DNA of 64,000 nucleotides from Pleomorphomonas sp. T1.2MG-36 (GCF_950100655.1 NZ_CATNLY010000001.1:558001-622000); one strand, 5' to 3'; counted from the first letter of the stretch, positions 36,142-45,838 are shown. Made by a program: numbers and translations. Notes: generated by a model not told the origin, from the letters alone.

Positions 36142-37458
36142 TCAGGCCGCCCGGTTCAGGATGGCCACGAAGAAGCCGTCGGTACCGGTCAGGGCCGGCG
36201 TGAGGCGAAGCATGGATCCCTCACCGTCTTCAAGACGGAGGCGCGTGAGATCCGGCGCGTCCCTGCCGGTCACCGTGGCGAAGGCCGCGGCCGCGTCGCC
36301 CAGCGAGAAGTCCGGCGTGCGCGCAAGGAAGGCTGCGATCTGCGCCTCGTTTTCCTCCGGCAGCACAGAGCAGGTGATGTAGACAATGCGTCCACCGGCT
36401 CTCACCAGCCGCACCGCGTTGTCGAGCACCGCCGCTTGTTCCTTGAGACGGATATCCAGCGCACCCGGCGCCAGGCGCCACTTGGCGTCCGGCCGCCGCC
36501 GCCACGTGCCGGAACCGGTGCAAGGCGCATCGACCAGCACGAGATCGCTCTTGCCGGCGAGATCGCCGAGCACGTCCTGATCGCGACGTGGCTCGCGGAT
36601 CTGGATATTGCGGCTGCCCGAGCGATCTATGCGGTCGAGGATGTCGCCGAAGCGTCGCTTGTCGCTGTCATAGGCATAGATCTGGCCATGGTTGCCGAGC
36701 GCCGCCGATAGCGCCAACGTCTTGCCGCCGGCGCCGGCACAGAGATCGACCACCTGCCGACCACCGCCCGCCGCGGCGATCAGCGCCGCCAGTTGGCTGC
36801 CCTCGTCCTGCACTTCGAACCAGCCCCTCTTGTAGGCGAGATCCGAAGAGACGTGGCCGGGCCGGAGATCGCCGTCCACCGCCGGGATCCTGATGCCGAC
36901 CGGCGACCAGCGGCAGGGCTCCGCCTTGAGATGGGTGAGCCCGGCAAGTACCTGCTCCCGCTCGCTCTTCAGCGTATTGACGCGAAGATCGACGTCGGCG
37001 CGTCCGGCGAGCGCCTCGCCCTCTTCCACCACCCGATCGCCAAAAGCGCGGGCCAGGGAAGCGGCCAGCCACTCCGGGTAATCACCCTTCACCCAATCGG
37101 GCGCATCGGCCGGAACGGTCCCGCTGGAAAGCGCACTGCGTTCATCCTCGGTAAGGGACGGCGGCGCAAACTTGTCTTCGGCAAAGAGCGTTTCGAGCGA
37201 CCCGACTCCGCGTCCCCACAGACGAACGGCAGCGGCAAGCGCCAGCGCGCGCGGGCTGTCGGACCCCATGATGGCGGCAAGCGATGCCCTACGGCGCAGC
37301 ACGTCGAACACCAGATTGCCAATGGCGCTGCGATCCTTTGACCCCGCGAAACGATGGGTGAGCCCCCAATCCTTCAGCGCGTCCTGCACCGGTCGCCGCG
37401 TGCGCTCGACATCGCCCAGCACTTCGATCGCCGCTGCGATCCTGCCGCCGTCTCTCAT
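36142..37458 (-). CDS. RsmB/NOP family RNA m5C methyltransferase
   Basis: With ATG 37458 (AAGGA 8 bases upstream) the protein has 438 residues. An N-terminal helical domain (GGRIAAAIEVLGDVERTRRP, WGLTHRFAGSKDRSAIGNLV) precedes a RsmB-type methyltransferase domain: VQDEGSQLAALIAA, VDLCAGAGGKTLALSAALG (SAM site), DLVLVDAPCTGSGTWRRRPD with the PC motif and VYITCSVLPEENEAQI with the TC motif. It makes m5C in 16S rRNA (position 967 in E. coli) or a related RNA. It lies about 115 bp downstream of guaB and may share its transcript despite a strong intervening hairpin. Confidence 0.9.
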   Translation of the reverse strand: MRDGGRIAAAIEVLGDVERTRRPVQDALKDWGLTHRFAGSKDRSAIGNLVFDVLRRRASLAAIMGSDSPRALALAAAVRLWGRGVGSLETLFAEDKFAPPSLTEDERSALSSGTVPADAPDWVKGDYPEWLAASLARAFGDRVVEEGEALAGRADVDLRVNTLKSEREQVLAGLTHLKAEPCRWSPVGIRIPAVDGDLRPGHVSSDLAYKRGWFEVQDEGSQLAALIAAAGGGRQVVDLCAGAGGKTLALSAALGNHGQIYAYDSDKRRFGDILDRIDRSGSRNIQIREPRRDQDVLGDLAGKSDLVLVDAPCTGSGTWRRRPDAKWRLAPGALDIRLKEQAAVLDNAVRLVRAGGRIVYITCSVLPEENEAQIAAFLARTPDFSLGDAAAAFATVTGRDAPDLTRLRLEDGEGSMLRLTPALTGTDGFFVAILNRAA

Positions 37459-37507
37459 CTCAATATCCTTCGGTTGCCCGTCTAGTCTCGTGGCGAGATA
37501 TGAATGA

Positions 37508-37539
37508 GACGACCGCCGGGAGCAAGCCCGGCGGTCGTC
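37508..37539 (-). terminator. 13-bp perfect hairpin between guaB and the RsmB-type gene
   Basis: GACGACCGCCGGG (37508-37520) pairs with CCCGGCGGTCGTC (37527-37539) around an AGCAAG loop. It follows the guaB stop by 35 bp. No T-run follows, so efficiency is uncertain. Confidence 0.55.
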
Positions 37540-37573
37540 AGATGATGTTGTCAGTCGACTATAAGACGATGTC

Positions 37574-39187
<1,614 letters not shown>

Positions 39188-39338
39188 CTACCACGCGTGC
39201 GGCGTTTGGCAAAGGCAAAAGCGCGACTTTGGTATACTTACGCGAAACCGCTGACGAAGGGTCGAGCCGCTTGAATCAATGCTCTGAGCCAAAAATCAAC
39301 AGCGGAAAGCTCCGGGCCGGACTTGCGACCGACCGGAT

Positions 39339-40067
39339 TCAGAACTTTCGATAAGTGATATCTTCATTAATCTTTTCAACGACATCCGCAACCTTTCGAA
39401 TGTGGTTCTCGATGAACAGGCGAGGATGGTCCACGGGTTCGTCGACCTGCTCATAAAGCCATGTCAGGTCATGCGGAATGTGGACCGCAAAGGCTCCCGC
39501 CTCAAGCGCCGGCAGAATGTCGGAACGCAAGGAATTGCCGACCATCAGGCCGCTGTCCGGTCCGTCGCCGCGCATCGCGAACACGCGGGCATAGGTGGAA
39601 GCCGACTTGTCGGAGACGATTTCAACCGCGTGAAACAACCCGGCGAGGCCGGAGGCGGCGAGTTTGCGCTCCTGGTCGAACAGATCGCCCTTGGTGATCA
39701 GGATCAGCGGATAACGGCCCGAAAGCGCCTCAAGCGTCTCGCGCACCTCCGGCAGCAGTTCCACCGGATGATTCAGCATCTCGCGCCCCATGGCCAGGAC
39801 ACCGGCGACGACCGACGGATCCAGCCGGCCGTCGCTGACTTCGATGGCGGTCTCCATCATCGACAGCACGAAGCCCTTGATGCCGAAGCCATAGATCGGG
39901 ATGTTGCGCTTCTCGATGGCAAACAACCGGCTCGCCAGCGTCGCCCGGTCACCGAAGTCGCCGAGCAGATCGAGAAAGCGTCCCTCGGTGTCGCGGAAGA
40001 AACGCTCGTTCTGCCAAAGCGTGTCGTCGGCATCGAAGCCGAGAGTGGTGACGATCCGGTCAGTCAT
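39339..40067 (-). CDS. HAD family hydrolase
   Basis: The 242-residue protein has HAD motif I with an altered Thr spacing (TLGFDADDTLWQNERFF), a helical cap domain, motif II (LILITKGDL), motif III Lys and motif IV (MVGNSLRSDILPALEAGAFA). It is a phosphatase of the DDDD subfamily of unknown substrate. ATG 40067 was chosen because the 16 upstream codons do not fit the family. A long 260-bp upstream gap separates it from guaB. Confidence 0.85.
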   Translation of the reverse strand: MTDRIVTTLGFDADDTLWQNERFFRDTEGRFLDLLGDFGDRATLASRLFAIEKRNIPIYGFGIKGFVLSMMETAIEVSDGRLDPSVVAGVLAMGREMLNHPVELLPEVRETLEALSGRYPLILITKGDLFDQERKLAASGLAGLFHAVEIVSDKSASTYARVFAMRGDGPDSGLMVGNSLRSDILPALEAGAFAVHIPHDLTWLYEQVDEPVDHPRLFIENHIRKVADVVEKINEDITYRKF

Positions 40068-40148
40068 GAAGCGCCCCTCCAGGAAGGCGACGACTTTCCG
40101 GACTAGCGAAACCATCGCACCGGCGCAAGTCGGCGCCGACTAGATCGC

Positions 40149-40253
40149 CTAAACAACGATGTCGAAACCGTTTCTCGCCGCCCACTCTTCCGACGCTTTC
40201 TTTTGCGCCTCCTCGGCAGCACGTTTGTCGGCGCGGGAAAGTTGGTCCGTCAC
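40149..40253 (-). CDS. Possible 34-residue protein
   Basis: From GTG 40253 to the TAG at 40149-40151 the minus strand reads MTDQLSRADKRAAEEAQKKA then SEEWAARNGFDIVV. The composition is that of a soluble amphipathic helix followed by a short hydrophobic tail, and codon choice matches neighbouring genes, but no clear ribosome binding site precedes it. It lies 80 bp upstream of the HAD gene on the same strand. Without homologue searches this remains a candidate. Confidence 0.35.
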   Translation of the reverse strand: MTDQLSRADKRAAEEAQKKASEEWAARNGFDIVV

Positions 40254-40512
40254 AAATCACATGTTCAACTTGAGAGATGCCCGTCAGCAAGGAGCCGCCG
40301 ACACAGGGGGAGCTGGACAACAAGGCCGCGCTCACGCGGATTGCGTCGCAAGACGAGCCCGTCCAAGCGGTTGGGGCGGAACAGCCGAAAAGGAGAACGA
40401 TCTGGATTGGAAGCCATGCGGCACTTGGAAGGGAAACTCGCACCAACCCGCCATTTCGATTTGCCTCGCCGAAGGCCGCCAGCCTATAGGAAGCCGACCA
40501 CGGGAGCATTCG

Positions 40513-41223
40513 ATGCCAATCCGCGCCGTGCTGTTCGACAAGGACGGCACCCTTCTCGACTACCACCGGACCTGGGGGCCCATCAATCTTGCCGCCGCCG
40601 GGATCGCGGCGGATGGCGACGACCTGTTGGCCGCTCGCCTGCTCGCCCTGGGCGGCATGGATCGGGCGAGCATGATCACCCGCCCCGGCAGCCTGCTCGC
40701 CGCCGCCCACACCATCGAGATCGCGGCCGCCTGGGTGGACGCGGGCAGCCCCCTCCCCCTCGCGGATCTGGCCGGGCGGCTCGACGCGCTGTTCACCGCC
40801 TCGGCAACCGGTTCGGTCCCGATCGGCGATCTCGACGCCTGCTTTTCCGCCCTAAGGACGGCGGGGCTGACGCTAGGCATCGCCTCGTCGGACAACGAGG
40901 CATCCATCCGCCTGATGCTGGACCATCTCGGCCTTGCCCATCACATCGCTTTCGTCACCGGCTACGACAGTGGACATGGCGTGAAGCCGGGGCCGGGCAT
41001 GGCCCTCGCCTTTGCCGAGGCGCTCGGCTTGGAACCGTCGGAGATCGCCGTTGTCGGCGACAACAGCCATGACATCGACATGGGACGCAGCGCCGGCGCC
41101 GGCCTTGTCATCGGCGTCCTGAGTGGAACCGGTGATGCGGCAACGCTCAAGCCGATTGCCGACGCCTGTCTTCCGGACATCGGCGAGCTTCCGGCTTTCC
41201 TTGCGTCACATATCAACAACTGA
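40513..41223 (+). CDS. HAD family phosphatase (Gph-like)
   Basis: The 236-residue protein has motif I AVLFDKDGTLLDYHRTWG, a helical cap, motif II LGIASSDNE, motif III Lys in GVKPGPGMALAFAEALG and motif IV AVVGDNSHDIDMGRSAGAG. It belongs to the phosphoglycolate phosphatase-like branch; the exact substrate is unknown. ATG 40513 follows GGGAGC. It is followed by mazG 94 bp later. Confidence 0.88.
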   Translation: MPIRAVLFDKDGTLLDYHRTWGPINLAAAGIAADGDDLLAARLLALGGMDRASMITRPGSLLAAAHTIEIAAAWVDAGSPLPLADLAGRLDALFTASATGSVPIGDLDACFSALRTAGLTLGIASSDNEASIRLMLDHLGLAHHIAFVTGYDSGHGVKPGPGMALAFAEALGLEPSEIAVVGDNSHDIDMGRSAGAGLVIGVLSGTGDAATLKPIADACLPDIGELPAFLASHINN

Positions 41224-41317
41224 CGTGGCGGCGGCGTCACGAGTTTGGCGTTGACTCGCATGTCCTGCCGCGCGAAGTCTCGCGCCGCCCTTCCCGCACA
41301 GCCAAGGAGTCCCTGCC

Positions 41318-42151
41318 ATGCAGCCCGGACGCGACATATCCGTCCTCATCGACATCATGGCTCGGCTGCGCGATCCGAAAGCCGGCTGCGCCTGGGATCT
41401 TGAGCAGACGTTCGAGACCATCGCGCCCTACACCATCGAAGAAGCCTATGAGGTGGCGGAGGCGATCGCCCGTGGAGACCGGCATGACATCTGCGACGAG
41501 CTGGGAGACCTGCTGTTGCAGGTGGTGTTCCACGCCCGTATCGCCGAGGAGGAAGGCGCCTTCGCCTTTCCCGACGTGGTGGAAGCGGTGACGAGCAAGA
41601 TGATCCGCCGCCATCCGCACGTGTTCGGACCTGAAGAGGCGCGTACGCCGCACCTGGTCAAGGGACTGTGGGAGAAGATCAAGGCCGAGGAAAAGGCTGA
41701 AAAGGCGGCCCGCCAAGGCGGTGAGGCGCCGCAAAGCCTGCTCGATGCCGTGTCGGTTGCTATGCCGCCGATGTTGAGGGCCGTCAAGCTGCAGCATAAG
41801 GCCGGAACGGTCGGCTTCGATTGGAACGATCCGCGCGCCGTGCTCGCGAAGATACGCGAGGAACTCGACGAGCTGGAGGCCGAAATGGATCGGGCCGACA
41901 GCGAGAAGCGGGAGGGAGCCGAAGCGCGGGCTTCGATCGAGGCTGAACTCGGCGACGTGCTGTTCGCCCTTGCCAACCTTGGCCGTCATCTCGACATCGA
42001 TCCGGAAGCGGCGGTGCGAGCGACCAACGAGAAGTTCAGGAAGCGCTTCTCCTATATCGAACGGAAGCTTGAAGAAGCCGGACGGCGGCCGGCAGAAGCG
42101 ACGCTCGATGAAATGGAAGCGCTGTGGCAGGAAGCCAAAAGCGAAGGCTGA
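41318..42151 (+). CDS. mazG: Nucleoside triphosphate pyrophosphohydrolase MazG
   Basis: MazG hydrolyses non-canonical or excess NTPs to NMPs and lowers ppGpp. The 277-residue protein has two MazG domains: LIDIMARLRDPKAGCAWDLE, ETIAPYTIEEAYEVAEAIA and ICDELGDLLLQVVFHARIAE in the first, and VGFDWNDPRAVLAKIREELD plus ASIEAELGDVLFALANLGRH in the second. The EExxE and ExxD metal ligands are present in both. A terminator-like hairpin follows at 42176-42199. Confidence 0.95.
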   Translation: MQPGRDISVLIDIMARLRDPKAGCAWDLEQTFETIAPYTIEEAYEVAEAIARGDRHDICDELGDLLLQVVFHARIAEEEGAFAFPDVVEAVTSKMIRRHPHVFGPEEARTPHLVKGLWEKIKAEEKAEKAARQGGEAPQSLLDAVSVAMPPMLRAVKLQHKAGTVGFDWNDPRAVLAKIREELDELEAEMDRADSEKREGAEARASIEAELGDVLFALANLGRHLDIDPEAAVRATNEKFRKRFSYIERKLEEAGRRPAEATLDEMEALWQEAKSEG

Positions 42152-42175
42152 CGGCAGCCATGCTCAGATAAAGAG

Positions 42176-42199
42176 AAACCCGGCGCGGTGGCCGGGTTT
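42176..42199. terminator. Hairpin between mazG and the first DUF3563 gene
   Basis: AAACCCGGC (42176-42184) pairs with GCCGGGTTT (42191-42199). With A and T runs at both ends of the stem it could end mazG from the left and the DUF3563 gene from the right. Confidence 0.6.
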
Positions 42200-42295
42200 C
42201 ACAAGCCTCTCGGGGCCGGACCGTCGTCGAGCCTGCGGCTCGTGGTCCGGGGTAGCTGGCGGGCGATCCCGATGACGGGGTCGATGTGGCGACGC

Positions 42296-42451
42296 TCAGA
42301 AGCCGGCATTGCGGAACATCCCACGGTCGACGGCGCGCTGGCGGTACTCGAGGTCGATGCGATCGGTGGCCTCGTTGAGGTAGGCGACCTCGCGTTCGGC
42401 GGCGGTAGCAGGGCGAAGGGCGCGGGCGGCCTTGCGAAGCTGGGTGAACAT
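42296..42451 (-). CDS. DUF3563 microprotein, copy 1
   Basis: The 51-residue protein reads MFTQLRKAARALRPATAAER, then EVAYLNEATDRIDLEYRQRA and VDRGMFRNAGF. The block EvaYLneAtDRIDLEyRqRavDRG is the DUF3563 signature found in short proteins of Rhizobiales. AAGGAAGATAAA precedes the ATG at 42451. It is the first of three neighbouring copies on the same strand. Molecular function is unknown. Confidence 0.8.
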   Translation of the reverse strand: MFTQLRKAARALRPATAAEREVAYLNEATDRIDLEYRQRAVDRGMFRNAGF

Positions 42452-42923
42452 TTTATCTTCCTTTCGATCCACGAACCGCCGGTTTATCTTCAGGACCCAG
42501 CGATCCGTTCCTCTGTCCTGACGCTCATGAAGATAGTGCATTCTATTATTTGGACCAGATCGAATGTTGCATGACGCGCATGCATCCTGCGAATTGGTAT
42601 CAACAGTTTTTCTTTCTCCGGGTTTCAGGGGATCTTCATTTCACTAGGCCCCTGCGAAAGAAAAATTAACAGCTTCTTAACCCGGAAGGCGCCTGTGCCG
42701 GCCGACCGCGGCGAGCGCCCCGAGCAAGCGTTTCGGCATGACGGGATGGCAGAGACAAAAAGAAAAAAGCGCCCAGGCAATCAAGCCATACGGGCGCTCG
42801 TCTTGGGGTCAGAAACTGCGTCCGGGAAGATTCAGGCCCTGGGGCTTGCCTGAGGATCTTCCCTCCACCTTCCGCCAACGCAGGCAAACGCCAGCGTTTG
42901 GCTTTTTCTTTCAGCAATTTACC
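42452..42923. other. Spacer between DUF3563 copies 1 and 2 with structured RNA elements
   Basis: The 472 bp hold the promoter side of copy 1 and the 3' side of copy 2. Downstream of copy 2 (reading leftward) are a palindrome near 42885-42900 (CAAACGCTGGCGTTTG), a long hairpin at 42834-42863 and the terminator at 42763-42798. No gene longer than a few codons is supported. Confidence 0.5.
42763..42798 (-). terminator. Rho-independent terminator after DUF3563 copy 2
   Basis: On the minus strand AGCGCCC (42798-42792) pairs with GGGCGCT (42774-42768), followed by six Ts (42768-42763). Confidence 0.8.
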
Positions 42924-43079
42924 TCAGATACCGAGGTTCCGATTCCGGCGAAACAGGCCACGGTCCACTTCGCGCTGGCGAAGCTCGAGATCGATGCGGT
43001 CACCGGCATCGTTGAGATACGCCACTTCGCGTTCGGACGCGCTGATGGAGCGGAGGGCTTTCTTCAGGTTGGCAAACAT
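42924..43079 (-). CDS. DUF3563 microprotein, copy 2
   Basis: The 51-residue product reads MFANLKKALRSISASEREVA, then YLNDAGDRIDLELRQREVDR and GLFRRNRNLGI. It shares the DUF3563 core with copies 1 and 3. AAAGGATG lies 7 bases before the ATG at 43079. It has its own terminator at 42763-42798, more than 100 bp beyond the stop, so the mRNA has an unusually long structured 3' region. Confidence 0.82.
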   Translation of the reverse strand: MFANLKKALRSISASEREVAYLNDAGDRIDLELRQREVDRGLFRRNRNLGI

Positions 43080-43381
43080 AGCTGCATCCTTTCTTGGGTG
43101 CCGCCGGGATCATCATTGTTCCGGCGTTCGTTTCTTGCTCTTACAAGTCACAACATAGCTATTTTTGCTGATCGTACCAGCGCGGATACCGCAACGCCGC
43201 CATGCACCTGATGAAACCCGGGTTGAAGAATAACTATAGGCTGGATTCAGATAAACTTTGAGCGCGTAAGCAACGGCTGATCATCATTCGGATACGGCAA
43301 AGCGCCCCGGTCTTTCCATTCCGGAGCGCTTGGCGTGTCGTGCTCACCCACTGCCGCCCGCTCAGGGGCGGCCGCATTCCA
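43080..43381. other. Spacer between DUF3563 copies 2 and 3
   Basis: The gap holds the leader of copy 2 and the 3' side of copy 3, including the hairpin at 43301-43330 and a short palindrome AACCCGGGTT near 43215-43224. No gene seen. Confidence 0.5.
43301..43330 (-). terminator. Hairpin after DUF3563 copy 3
   Basis: AGCGCCCCGG (43301-43310) pairs with CCGGAGCGCT (43321-43330) with one mismatch, followed on the minus strand by TTTG. Confidence 0.5.
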
Positions 43382-43543
43382 TCACAGACCGTAGGGGCCG
43401 CGCCGAAACAGACCGCGATCAATCTCGCGCTGGCGATACTCGAGCTCGATGCGGTCGCCAGCGGCGCTGAGGTAGTGCATCTCACGCTCCTCGGTGGAGG
43501 GAACACGCAAGGCACGGGCAACCTTCTTCAGCGGACCAAACAT
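43382..43543 (-). CDS. DUF3563 microprotein, copy 3
   Basis: The 53-residue product reads MFGPLKKVARALRVPSTEER, then EMHYLSAAGDRIELEYRQRE and IDRGLFRRGPYGL. It matches the other two copies in the core YLxxAxDRIxLEyRQRexDRG. GAGAAG precedes the ATG at 43543. Spacing between the three starts (about 628 and 464 bp) and separate terminators suggest three independent transcripts rather than an operon. Confidence 0.82.
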   Translation of the reverse strand: MFGPLKKVARALRVPSTEEREMHYLSAAGDRIELEYRQREIDRGLFRRGPYGL

Positions 43544-43788
43544 GGCTTTCACTTCTCTCAACGATACGGAACGGCGAAGGATTCATGTCACCAACGAGTG
43601 ACGCGTCATCATCGCCTCGTCCTTTCATATAGACTTTCGTCGTAGCGATGCCAGACGCAATCGCGCAAGCCAGCCATGCGAGAGACTGGAATCACGACAT
43701 ATTTTCTTCATGATTCGTAAAGGCAATCCAATGGCGCCACGAAAGCGTAGCGTCAGACGCAACTTTCCGTAACGTCGCAAAACTCGTC

Positions 43789-44616
43789 TCAGCCGGCAGC
43801 GTCGAGCACCGCATCATTCTCAATCACCATGCCGTCGAACGCCGGCACGACTCCAGCCGGCAGGTCGGCCACCAACGTCCGGTAATCCAGGTCGTGGTGC
43901 ATATGGGTGAGAACGATCAGCTTCGCACCGACGCGACGGCCGGCCTCGATCGCCTGATCCACCGAGAAATGGCTGACGTGAGGCCTGTAGCGGAGCGCAT
44001 CGACGATGAACACCTCGACACCCTCGATCAGCGCCCAGCTTTCCTCGGGAATGGCACTGACATCGGAAGAATAGGCGAGCGAACCGAACCGATAACCGAT
44101 GCTGACGATATCGCCATGCGTCTGTTCGTAGGGCACGACATCGATCGTCCCACCCTTGCCTTCAATGGAGAAGGCTACACCGGCGTCGACCCGGTGTTCG
44201 GCGACGATGGGCGGATAACCGGAGCCCAAGGGCGTTTCGAAGCAATAGCCGAAAGCTTCCTTCAGCCGCGCGGCCGTCGCTTCGTCGGCGTAGACCGGCA
44301 CACGGTGGCCGCTGTTGTGAAAGAACTGCCGAAGTTCGTCGATACCGTGGATATGATCGGCGTGGGAGTGAGTGTAGAGCACCGCGTCGGCCTCGCCCAC
44401 GCCCGCCCGCAGAACCTGCTCGCGGAAGTCCGGGCCGGTGTCGACGATGACGCGGGTAACACCGCCGCCCTCTCCGAACCGCTCGACCAACAGCGACGAC
44501 CGGAGGCGGCGATTGCGCGGCTCGTTGGGATCGCAAGCACCCCAATCATTGCCGATGCGCGGCACGCCGGGCGAGGCGCCGCAGCCGAGCATGGTGAAGC
44601 GCATGCGGGCGGTCAT
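43789..44616 (-). CDS. PhnP-like metallo-beta-lactamase fold hydrolase
   Basis: The 275-residue protein carries FTMLGCGASPGVPRIGNDWG, LRSSLLVER and VDTGPDFREQVLR at the start, the zinc motif LYTHSHADHIHGIDELRQF, and YSSDVSAIP and VLTHMHHDLDYRTL later. The GCGxSxGVPRIG beginning is typical of PhnP/RNase Z-like phosphodiesterases found next to tatD in alphaproteobacteria. It overlaps the tatD stop by 4 bp, so translation is coupled. Substrate: probably a cyclic phosphate, by family. Confidence 0.9.
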   Translation of the reverse strand: MTARMRFTMLGCGASPGVPRIGNDWGACDPNEPRNRRLRSSLLVERFGEGGGVTRVIVDTGPDFREQVLRAGVGEADAVLYTHSHADHIHGIDELRQFFHNSGHRVPVYADEATAARLKEAFGYCFETPLGSGYPPIVAEHRVDAGVAFSIEGKGGTIDVVPYEQTHGDIVSIGYRFGSLAYSSDVSAIPEESWALIEGVEVFIVDALRYRPHVSHFSVDQAIEAGRRVGAKLIVLTHMHHDLDYRTLVADLPAGVVPAFDGMVIENDAVLDAAG

Positions 44617-45404
44617 GATTCAAAGACCTCGCGCGGCACCTTGGCGAAAAGCCGGGCGAAATTTGCCGTCGTCGTGGCGGCCATCTCGGCGGGCGAGACG
44701 TCCTTGACCTCGGCCAGTACCTTCGCAGTGTGCGCCACGTAGGCGGGTTCGTTGCGCTTGCCACGCCACGGCAGCGGCGCCAGATAGGGCGCGTCGGTCT
44801 CAACCAGCAATCGATCGGCCGGCACGTCGCGGGCGATAGCCCTGAGTTCGTCGGACCGCTTGAACGTCAGGATGCCGGAGAACGATATGAAGGCGCCGAG
44901 CGCGACCGCCCGTTCCATCAGCTCGCGACCGGACGAAAAGCAATGCAGCAGGATCGGGAAGCCCCCCTTCCCGGTCTCCTCCTCCAGGATGGCGATCATG
45001 TCGGCGTCGGCATCCCGCGAGTGAATGCAGAGCGGCAGACCGGTGATCCGCGACGCCGCGATATGCCTGCGGAAGACCTCGGCCTGCACATCGCGCGGCG
45101 AGGAATCATAGAAGTAGTCGAGCCCCGCCTCGCCTATGCCGATGACCTTGGGATGGGATGCGAGCCCCACCAGTTCGTCGACCCCGACGCTGGCTTCCTT
45201 CTCCGCCTCATGCGGATGGGTGCCCACCGTGCAGTAGACTTCCGGGTGCGCTTCGGCGATCGCCCGCACCGTGGCGAAATCGCGGACACGCGTGCCGATC
45301 GTCACCATCATCCGCACGTCGGCTGCCGCCGCGCGGGCAATGAGTGCATCCGCCTCGTCGGCGAAATCGGGGAAATCAAGATGGCAGTGACTGTCGACAA
45401 TCAT
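44613..45404 (-). CDS. tatD: TatD family metal-dependent deoxyribonuclease
   Basis: The 263-residue TIM-barrel protein starts IVDSHCHLDFPDFADE (metal-binding HxH) and has CTVGTHPHEAEKEASV, VIGIGEAGLDYFYDSSP, LCIHSRDADADMI, LLHCFSSGRELME and LLVETDAPYLAPLPWRGKRN, the standard TatD series. TatD proteins are 3'-5' DNA/RNA exonucleases. ATG 45404 agrees with family start; a start 13 codons earlier is less likely. Confidence 0.95.
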   Translation of the reverse strand: MIVDSHCHLDFPDFADEADALIARAAAADVRMMVTIGTRVRDFATVRAIAEAHPEVYCTVGTHPHEAEKEASVGVDELVGLASHPKVIGIGEAGLDYFYDSSPRDVQAEVFRRHIAASRITGLPLCIHSRDADADMIAILEEETGKGGFPILLHCFSSGRELMERAVALGAFISFSGILTFKRSDELRAIARDVPADRLLVETDAPYLAPLPWRGKRNEPAYVAHTAKVLAEVKDVSPAEMAATTTANFARLFAKVPREVFES

Positions 45405-45546
45405 CGGATCTGAACGCAAAAAGACGAGGAATTGTTCCGACATAGCCGCTCGCGCCGTCGCTGTCGAGCAGCGGTGATCGTCGAGCAGATAAGCGTCCCG
45501 CGCCGATCGTCACAAAACCCTCATCTTGAGCAACTAGAAGAGCTCT

Positions 45547-45658
45547 GGTTGCGGCATGTATTCGGCCATGCAACCGTAAATATTGTCTACGGCATTTGAC
45601 GCGGCCGGCTTCTTGGGCCGGCCACATATCGGGCGCCCTCGGGCGTCCGCTTTTTTTT
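45547..45658 (+). ncRNA. Candidate structured small RNA ending in a rho-independent terminator
   Basis: Three hairpins follow each other: GGTTGC/GCAACC with an inner CATG pair (45547-45575), GGCCGGC/GCCGGCC (45603-45623), and an 8-bp terminator stem with CTCG tetraloop (45630-45649) followed by eight Ts (45651-45658). No gene on the plus strand lies upstream for 3 kb, so the terminator must end an RNA that starts in this gap. The 5' end and promoter are not identified and I do not recognise a family. Confidence 0.45.
45630..45658 (+). terminator. Strong rho-independent terminator with no upstream gene
   Basis: CGGGCGCC pairs with GGCGTCCG (one G-T) around CTCG, then eight Ts. Confidence 0.75.
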
Positions 45659-45684
45659 GTGGCCTGCCGGAAGAGCCCTCCGCG

Positions 45685-45838
45685 TCCGCCCATCCGAAAA
45701 GTCTGCAACTTTTCGGGCGGATGGAAGCACTCTTGTGGCATCCGCCCATCCGAAAAGTCTGCAACTTCTCGGGCGGATGGAAGCACTCTTGAGGCATCCG
45801 CCCGCCCGAAAAGTCTGCAATTTTTCGGGCGGATGCCC
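45685..45838. repeat. 56-bp tandem palindromic repeat, 2.7 copies, upstream of recG
   Basis: Units start at 45685, 45741 and 45797, period 56 bp. Each contains CCGAAAAGT, CTGCA, ACTTTTCGG nested in outer arms CATCCGCCC and GGGCGGATG, making a stem of about 18 bp. The third copy has compensated changes (CCGCCC in place of CCATCC, and CAATTTTTC). The array ends 12 bp before the recG start. Palindromes with a CCGAAAAG/CTTTTCGG core are common intergenic elements in Rhizobiales. Confidence 0.85.

Noticed and set aside
40277..40489. 70-codon plus-strand frame upstream of the second HAD gene
   Set aside because: No domain, no ribosome binding site, and composition like a chance frame in the leader of the HAD gene.
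45685..45838. Three 56-bp repeats considered as a short CRISPR
   Set aside because: Units are contiguous with no unique spacers and are internally palindromic; no cas genes nearby.
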